Shown one piece after another: positions 58,300-64,000 of a stretch of 64,000 nucleotides of DNA (position 1 is the first letter of the stretch; each line of letters opens with the position of its first letter). The DNA comes from Symbiodinium natans (Eukaryota > Sar > Dinophyceae > Suessiales > Symbiodiniaceae), in assembly GCA_905221605.1 (NCBI GenBank), contig CAJNDS010002701.1, positions 965,489-1,029,488 of the forward strand. Reading direction: 5' to 3'. A program made the translations under genes and the position numbers. Under the pieces are notes generated by a model. It did not search any database. It was not told the origin of the DNA and was given only the letters and a program-made list of their open reading frames with translations.

Positions 58300-59524
58300 T
58301 CCATAAACTCTGCGGGTTAGTTCATCACGAAGTCTCTCCCGAGTCGCTTTGCTTTGCTTTGCAAGGGGCTCTCTCGCCTCCTTGAAGACTTCTGTCGAGT
58401 TTCTTCCTGGCAGGTGGAAGCAACATCAAGCGAACACCCTAAACCCTAAATCCTAAACCCTAAACCCTAATCCCTAAACCCTAAACCCTACACCTGAAGC
58501 CTTCAGTCTGCCAAAGGTGGCCTAAGAAGGAGCCGGAAGTTGGTGCGTCGAGCCTCGGCAGACACATGCACTCTTTTGCCAAGGGAAAGCAAAGACAAGT
58601 GGGTGGCTGTCAAGATAGGGTTTAGGGTTTAGGGTTTAGGGTTCAGGGTTTAGGGTTTAGGGTTTAGGGTTTAGAGTTTAGGGTTTAGGGTCCCTTTTTG
58701 GATCCCGATTATAATACGGCACCTAACATTTAGGGTACCCCAGAAGGGATCACAATTTTGACAACCACCCAAATGGGGCTAATTAAATTCTACTGGCCTT
58801 TTCCGTAGCCTGAGATATTCGGGCATGTGAGAGATCCAAAGAAGACCCCCAAACCTCAAACCCTTAGCCTTGAAACCTGCAAACCTTAACTCCCCCCGCC
58901 GAGCTTAAAAGCCTGAAGCCCTGAAGCCCTCAAACCCTAAGACCTAAACAGCCCTCAAAGGTTTAGGGTTTAGGGTTTAGGGGTCCGGGTTAGGGTTTAA
59001 GGTTTAGGGTTTAGGGTCTAGGGTTTAGGGTCCTCACATCTTAAGAAACACTAAACCCAAACTGCCGGGGAGGCACTCCTCATCGATGGCAATGCCCATC
59101 AAGTCCTTCAGCCTCGGGGCCAAGGGAAGCTTGGGCTCCTATGCTAGGGATTGGGGTTTGGGGTTTAGGGTTTGGGGCTTAGGGTTTTGGGGTTTAGGGT
59201 TTGGGGTGGTTTGGGGTTTGGGGTTTAGGGTTTGGGGTTTGGGGTTTGGGGTTTGGGGTTTTGCACCACCACCAGGGCACGAGCTCCCTCGACTTTGGCA
59301 TCTGGCTCTGAAGAGACTCGAAGAAGTCCTGCCCACAGGACTGAGCATCGCTTCCACGCGTGTCACGTGCAGGCAGGGGGGTTGTACGAAAACAGGGGAC
59401 CCCTAAAATAGACCGCCTGAATAGTAGGATTCCCTTATAAAAGGGACCCCGAAGAAGGTACCCCTCATTTCGGAAACCCCCAGCAGTCGAGGCCGGAATC
59501 TCGCCCACGCCTCGTCCGGAATGC
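58300..59524 (-). CDS. Unknown minus-strand gene, five exons
   Basis: 59483-59524 starts MEAFRTRRGRDSGLDC. 59262-59366 reads GSDAQSCGQDFFESLQSQMP then KSRELVPWWW. 59062-59138 reads EPKLPLAPRLKDLMGIAIDE then ECLPGSL. 58505-58598 reads SLGKRVHVSAEARRTNFRLL then LRPPLAD. 58300-58415, after CTGCCAG, reads NSTEVFKEAREPLAKQSKAT then RERLRDELTRRVYG. The first intron is a family E element, another carries a family G element with a telomere-type array inside. Charged helical C-terminus; function unknown. The exon at 59.3 kb is also open on the plus strand. Confidence 0.55.
58599..58770. mobile_element. MITE-like family G copy with TTTAGGG array inserted
   Basis: GTGGGTGGCTGTCAAGAT, then 75 bases of TTTAGGG (58616-58690), then TCCCTTTTTGGATCCCGATT ATAATACGGCACC to ACAACCACCC. 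The uninterrupted copy at 53423 has AATTATGG at the site of the array. Confidence 0.9.
59376..59482. mobile_element. MITE-like family E copy
   Basis: GGTTGTACGAAAACAGGGGA CCCCTAAAATAGACC ... AAGGTACCCCTCATTTCGGA AACCCCC. It occupies the whole interval between two minus-strand exons. Confidence 0.82.
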
Positions 59525-59572
59525 CTCCATGGCAGCCAAGACTCCAGCAAGAGAAATGTCATCCAACCGACA

Positions 59573-59700
59573 CACACACACAGAGACACACAGAGACACA
59601 CTCACACAACACTCACACAACACTCACACAACACTCACACAACACTCACACAACACTCACACAACACTCACACAACACTCACACAACACTCACGCACGCA
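59573..59700. repeat. Minisatellite (CTCACACAACA)n
   Basis: Ten 11-base units flanked by CACA/GAGA-rich sequence. Gives a spurious Thr/His/Asn repeat ORF. Confidence 0.97.
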
Positions 59701-59764
59701 CAACTCTCACACACAACTCTCTCTCTCAGACACACACACACCTCTCACACACAGAGGGGACATT

Positions 59765-59842
59765 TAGTAGACCCTAAACCCTAAACCCTAAACCCTAAAC
59801 CCTAAACCCTGAACCCTAAACCCTAAACCCTAAACCCTAAAA
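59765..59842. repeat. (CCCTAAA)n array
   Basis: Eleven units directly before a plus-strand exon. Confidence 0.95.
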
Positions 59843-61008
59843 ACCTCTCTCTCTTCTCCGCTGCATCTTTGCCGTCGAGAGGCTGGCGCCGGCTCGTATG
59901 CCACCCAACCTCAAGATGCGCGATGCAACTCCTAGGCCTCTTAAGGGTTTAGGGTTTAGGGTTTAGGGTTTAGGGTTTAGGGTTTAGGGTTTAGGGTTTA
60001 GGGTTTAGGGTTTAGGGCCAAAGGCACCGTACCGTTAGAGCTTCAGGGTTTAGGGTATATTGGTTTACAGTTTAGGGCTTAGGGTTCAGGGTATAGGGTT
60101 TTAGGGCATTCAGTTTTCAGGGAATCTATGCAAATCTCTTTTCAGAAAAAAAAGTCAAACCCCTAAACCCTAAACCCTAAACCCTAAAGCCTGAACCCTG
60201 AACCCTGAACCCTCAAACCCGAGCTGCAGGCCCGAAGCAGAACAGCCGTCCGGCAGCTGCTGCGAAGCCTTGGGCATGTTTTGCTTTTTGGGGTTCAGGG
60301 TTTAGGTTTTAGGGTTTAGGGTTTCCGAACATTCGGTGGTACCTTATTGGGGTCCATATTATAAGGGGATCCTACTACTTAGGGGTCTATTTTAGGGGTC
60401 CCCTCTTTTCGTAACCCCCATTTATCAATAGTTACTTGCAGGGGGGCTCCTTTGCAATTGCGAACAACGAAAAGGCATTGCCTATAGCTTTCGTGGCCCC
60501 GATGGCTCAAGTTGACGTTCTAGGATTTCGGGTTTAGGACCCTAAACCCTAAACCCTAAACACTAAACCCTTTAGGGTTCAGGAAGGCGCAGGAGCCGAC
60601 CGGATTCGACCAGCACCGTACACCTGCGATACCGGGCTCCCGTGCTGGTTTGCAGAAGATCAATCTCCTGTCGAAGACATGGAGAGCACTTAGGGTTTAG
60701 GGCTTAGGGTTTAGGGTTCTTAACCCACACACACCCTAACCTTCCATCTTTCCTTTAGACCCACTGGAGAAGCTCTGGCAAATACTGACACAAAGGTCTT
60801 GCACTGGCCTTGCATGATCAGACCTGTGAAGCAATCTTTGACAAACCCTAAACCCTAAACCCTAAACCCTAAACCCTAAACCCTAAACCCTAAACTCAGG
60901 CTCGACTCTTCGCGGCTCGCCTTGCGCAGCTCCCGATCCTCAAGAAACCGCTGCATCTCTTGGCATCGGTTACCTTTGGACAGGGGTCTCTTTTGCAACG
61001 CCCAGTTA
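59842..61008 (+). CDS. Unknown plus-strand gene, six exons
   Basis: 59842-59945 reads LLRCIFAVERLAPARMPPNL then KMRDATPRPL. 60236-60288 reads SRTAVRQLLRSLGHVLL. 60443-60535, after ACTTGCAG, reads GGSFAIANNEKALPIAFVAP then MAQVDVLG. 60585-60692 reads GADRIRPAPYTCDTGLPCWF then AEDQSPVEDMES. 60740-60842, after TTTCCTTTAG, reads PTGEALANTDTKVLHWPCMI then RPVKQSL. 60899-61008 reads GSTLRGSPCAAPDPQETAAS then LGIGYLWTGVSFATPS and TAA. A family E element lies before the third exon; the others are separated by heptamer arrays. No domain recognised. Confidence 0.55.
59945..60017. repeat. (TTTAGGG)n array
   Basis: Ten units starting at the 3' edge of a plus exon. Confidence 0.95.
60326..60420. mobile_element. 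MITE-like family E copy, reversed
   Basis: CGAACATTCGGTGGTACCTT ATTGGGGTCC ... GGGGTCTATTTTAGGGGTCC CCTCTTTTCGTAACCCCC. Confidence 0.8.
60841..60896. repeat. (CCCTAAA)n array
   Basis: Eight units; with 61023-61102 (another eleven) it brackets the plus exon 60899-61008. Confidence 0.95.
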
Positions 61009-61107
61009 ACACCACGATTCCACCCTAAACCCTAAACCCTAAACCCTAAACCCTAAACCCTAAACCCTAAACCCTTAACCCTAAACCCTAAACCCTAAAC
61101 CCTGGCC

Positions 61108-61250
61108 TTTGACTTGCCAAGAGCTGTTCGAGTCGAGTCGCAAAGATGTCGGAGCAGGCCAAACAGCCGCCAGTCCAAGTATGGCCTCCGATCGATCAAG
61201 GCTCACGTGCTCTGATGAATACTGCAGTACTACAGCGAGTGTGTGTACAT
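61108..61250 (+). CDS. Coding-like exon
   Basis: Reads LTCQELFESSRKDVGAGQTA then ASPSMASDRSRLTCSDEYCS. The donor GTGTGTACATAT opens straight into an AT/GT microsatellite. Confidence 0.45.
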
Positions 61251-61400
61251 ATATATATATATACATGTATATATGTGTGTATATGCATATCTAGACTTGT
61301 ATTCATTTAATGGCTTGTATATGTTCTCTACGTATACCTGCATATATATATATATATATGTATAAACACACACATATATATATATATATGTACAACAGAA
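61246..61400. repeat. AT/GT-rich microsatellite
   Basis: TATATATA, GTGTGTATATGC and ACACACATATAT runs; similar tracts at 62098-62175 and 63393-63500. All lie directly after plus exons, as introns or intron parts. Confidence 0.9.
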
Positions 61401-61468
61401 ATACATAAATGTATAAATAAACAAAGAAATAAATGCATACATGTGTGTGTACAATAAGAAACATGTAT

Positions 61469-62278
61469 GTATGCCTCCTGCCAAACACATCGCGGAACGA
61501 GCCTGGAAGACAGGGCTGGACTGCCTGGGGCCAATGCAAAAGGCTGCCATGCAATCAACATAACCACAATCTGAGACCGGGGTCCCAAGATACGACCACC
61601 CCCCAAAGCCTCGCGGCTTAGGGTTGAAGGGTTTTGGGGGATGAGGGGTTTAGGGTTTAGGGTTTAGGATTTAGGGTTTAGGGTTGTTTAGGCTTTTTAG
61701 GGTTTAGGGTTCAACCCTGTCGGCCTTCTGGACGAGCATTGGCCTTGATCAAGGCATTGAAGCCCTGCCTGTCACAACTTGGCTCTCCATGAGCGGCAGA
61801 AGACAACCGCGACATAAACTTCTAGGGTTTAGGGTTTAGGGTTTGGCAAGCAAGCCCTCCTAGCCAATGCAACCGGACTAGCTTGGCAGCGCTCCGGGAG
61901 CCTGATATTCCTCAGCAAGTAGACAGTCTGCGCGAGCCTCAGAAATGGGGCACGTAAGGCTTACTGCCGGTAACTGGTATTGCTTGCTTTGCGAGCTAAG
62001 ACAGCTAAGAGTCTCAAAGCTAGTGTTGGACTCCGTGTCAAAGCTGGCAAGCACCTGGGTGATGACGAGTGCACTGGACTTTCTGCTGCAAGGTCTTCAT
62101 ATACATATATATATATATATACATATGTATATATATGTGTGTTTTTATATACATATATATTTGTATGTATTTATTTGTACCATGCGCGCAGACTTCAAGC
62201 CGCCGGCCAGGCGCAGCAAGGCGCGCTTGACCTGGAACAGGGCCTGTGCGCTCTGGAGTGCTCGGACTGCTTCTGACT
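61469..62278 (+). CDS. Coding-like plus exons, unknown protein
   Basis: 61469-61559 reads MPPAKHIAERAWKTGLDCLG then PMQKAAMQST and TAA. 61716-61825 reads LSAFWTSIGLDQGIEALPVT then TWLSMSGRRQPRHKLL. 61895-61952 reads REPDIPQQVDSLREPQKW. 61978-62091 reads CLLCELRQLRVSKLVLDSVS then KLASTWVMTSALDFLLQ. 62180-62278 reads RRLQAAGQAQQGALDLEQGL then CALECSDCF and TGA. The last two are strongly helical. Joined order plausible, phases not resolved. Confidence 0.5.
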
Positions 62279-62362
62279 GGCTTAGGGCTTAGGGCTCAGG
62301 GCTCAGGGCTCAGGGCTCAGGGCTTAGGGTCTAGGGTTTAGGGTATAGGGTTTAGAAAAGCA

Positions 62363-62590
62363 GTGATGCGGAGTGAAGCTGCATGCCAGCATATGTCAAT
62401 GGTGGTAACACAGCGGCCTGCCAACTTTCTGGACGGCTCTGGTCCAATGACTTCATTGCATTTGCAACCTGAGATCAAGCGTCAAGTGGGGTACAGAAGA
62501 TGCATCGCTTGCAACTTGCCACCAATGCCACTGCTGACAAAACACTTCAAGTACTGCTCAGCTGTGTGCGCATGCGGGACAACATCGTCA
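62363..62590 (+). CDS. Coding-like exon, Cys-rich end
   Basis: After AAAGCAG reads RSEAACQHMSMVVTQRPANF, SGPMTSLHLQPEIKRQVGYR then RCIACNLPPMPLLTKHFKYC and SAVCACG. The C-x2-C ... C-x3-C-x-C pattern may bind zinc. Donor CAG/GTCAGT just before a family E element. Confidence 0.5.
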
Positions 62591-62643
62591 GGTCAGTTCT
62601 TGTCTTCCCATGCTAGTATCAACATTGTCAGAACGTCTCAGCT

Positions 62644-62752
62644 GGGGGTTTACGAAATAGGGGACCCCCCCCCAATTTTGACCCCCAAATAATCGGATTC
62701 CCCTTATATAATAAGGACCCCAATAAGGTACCCCTGTTATCGTTAAACCCCA
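62644..62752. mobile_element. MITE-like family E copy
   Basis: GGGGGTTTACGAAATAGGGG ACCCCCC ... AATAATCGGATTCCCC ... ATAAGGTACCCCTGTTATCG TTAAACCCC; long inverted ends. Confidence 0.85.
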
Positions 62753-62789
62753 ACTGTCGATGAGTGCCGGGCCTTGGTCCGACAGCCCG

Positions 62790-63392
62790 GGTGCACGCCA
62801 CGGCCTCAAAAGACAGGAGCATGCTTGGCGACAACCACGGAAGAGCCTCCAGATTCTTTTGGCCCGCGTAGGCGCCGCGCCATATTTCGCGAACTCGGAC
62901 ACATCGTCCAGCCTCAAATGATGCATAGGAAAAGCACAAAGCGTTGCTCCGAATCGCTGCTTATCTAAAACCGATAACACATACAGCGTCCTGTAAACCT
63001 CTTAACGCCTGGCCGCTTCACGCGCAGAACACGCTGCCATGCTTCGCAAGCACATTTGTTTGGATGCGTAACAGCAATGATTGCAGGCATCATTTTTATC
63101 CCTCTGCTGGTGAGGCGAAGAGTGCCTCAAAGAACTTGCCATGTGGCCAGCACCTCAGCTCATACTGCAACAGGGCAGAAGGTTTTAGGTTTTAGGTTTT
63201 CAGGTTTTGGGTTTTTCTGAATACTGGGCTCGCTGCCACGCCAGGGATCAACACAGCCAAGAGCAGATAGCACAGCGTGGCAACGGCCATTGTGGATCTG
63301 CGCTCGACTGGTGGTCGCAACGCTCGAAGCCGCAGGTAGAAGCACAGAGGCAAAACCTGAGTCACACTGATTATTTATCCGCTTCATATCCT
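62790..63392 (+). CDS. Coding-like plus exons
   Basis: 62830-62968 reads TTEEPPDSFGPRRRRAIFRE then LGHIVQPQMMHRKSTKRCSE. 62990-63185 reads KPLNAWPLHAQNTLPCFAST, FVWMRNSNDCRHHFYPSAGE then AKSASKNLPCGQHLSSYCNR. 63210-63392 reads YWARCHARDQHSQEQIAQRG then NGHCGSALDWWSQRSKPQVE. A degenerate TTTTAGG run (63180-63205) separates the last two. Function unknown; an alternative frame is open in the first. Confidence 0.48.
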
Positions 63393-63776
63393 TATGTATA
63401 TATATATATATATGTGTATGCATATAAATGTAATGCATATATATATATGTGTACATACGTACATAGAGACATATGTACATATGTACATGCAATATTTTGT
63501 TGTACATAAGTCACATATTATGCAAATGTACGTATGCTTATGCATGTTATATGGTTGCATCTACAATCATATACACGCATGTTCAATTCACCCATTCAAG
63601 TCGGCCCCTGGGCGGCCAGGTCTCATCCCATTCCGCCCCTCGAAAGCCCTAAGAGGTGCCCCCCACCGCCACAGGGTTCAGGGTCTAGGAGTTTAAGAAA
63701 GTACTCCCTCTTTCCCCCTGGAAGGGCTCTGAGGCGAGTAGGGGGGTGAGGGATCGTGGTTGAAGGCAGCACTCTT

Positions 63777-63974
63777 CTAGTTTCTGCGAGCTTTCCAAGT
63801 GGCGTAGCAAATGACTGCCCCTGCTGTAGCGCCGGTGAACCCGAAGACTTTCGAGAGGTCACTCTCAGTAGTTGAGAGTAGAAGGGTGATGGTAACCTGA
63901 GCCCGCACAGGACGTTCAGCCTTTCTGCTGCAGCAACTCTCGGCATCCCTCAGAACGCTGAGCCGTCTCTTCAC
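63777..63974 (-). CDS. Possible amino-acid permease (AAAP-like) terminal exon
   Basis: Minus frame with stop at 63777. Reads VTITLLLSTTESDLSKVFGF then TGATAGAVICYATWKARRN. The segment L-x-x-V-F-G-F-T-G-A-T-A-G resembles the conserved V-x-G-x-T-G-A-x-x-G helix of amino acid/auxin permeases (AAAP, SLC38-like), followed by a short basic end. The rest of the gene would lie upstream, beyond the window end. One exon only, so the family call is tentative. Confidence 0.42.
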   Translation of the reverse strand: MKRRLSVLRDAESCCSRKAERPVRAQVTITLLLSTTESDLSKVFGFTGATAGAVICYATWKARRN

Positions 63975-64000
63975 TTGTCTATCTAGACTTTCAGGGGGGG

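Noticed and set aside
59521-59784. Thr/His/Gln repeat protein
   Set aside because: It is the translation of an 11-base minisatellite; both shifted frames are open because the repeat lacks stops.

Overview
The window looks like eukaryotic nuclear DNA, most likely from a dinoflagellate. It is saturated with TTTAGGG/CCCTAAA telomere-type heptamers, found as roughly a hundred internal arrays rather than at one chromosome end. Between the arrays lie short islands of 40-400 bases, many with one open, protein-like frame. Where a domain lets two islands be joined in frame, the donor is often GC instead of GT (six cases), which is typical of dinoflagellates. I saw no spliced-leader sequence, rRNA or tRNA. 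There is one 100-N scaffold gap (51397-51496).

Recognisable genes. (1) A tyrosine-kinase-like (TKL) protein kinase on the minus strand. Its N-lobe exons (glycine loop, VAVK-type lysine, alpha-C/HPN, hinge) lie at 40.8-37.3 kb and its C-lobe exons (HRD, DFG, WMAPE, alpha-F to alpha-I) at 19.25-11.53 kb. All are in the correct order on one strand, but other genes lie between them. (2) A CHAT-peptidase-like plus STAND/NB-ARC-like ATPase gene on the minus strand at 25.8-19.6 kb. (3) A gene with a basic C-terminal tail at 16.3-14.7 kb, inside a kinase intron. (4) A possible amino-acid-permease exon at 63.8-64.0 kb. Many other coding-like exons on both strands have no family I can name.

Layout. 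0-8.3 kb: long arrays, minus-strand exons and a Pro/Ser-rich reading frame. 8.8-11.4 kb: plus-strand multi-exon gene. 11.5-26.3 kb: kinase C-lobe, nested gene and CHAT-STAND gene (minus). 27-37 kb: small exons on both strands. 37.3-40.8 kb: kinase N-lobe, a decayed retroposon-like insertion and a short plus-strand gene. 41.7-43.7 kb: two large (AGT)n microsatellites around a degenerate satellite. 44-57.7 kb: mostly plus-strand exons. 58.3-59.5 kb: minus gene. 59.8-63.4 kb: plus-strand exons with AT microsatellites in introns.

The most unusual system is the arrays themselves. In sense orientation, introns tend to begin with (TTTAGGG)n and end with (CCCTAAA)n. One array is bounded by a perfect 22-bp direct duplication, two more by longer imperfect duplications, and arrays interrupt copies of small inverted-repeat elements. 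This suggests that telomere-type repeats are inserted into genes and become part of introns. At least eight families of short MITE-like repeats are also scattered between exons.
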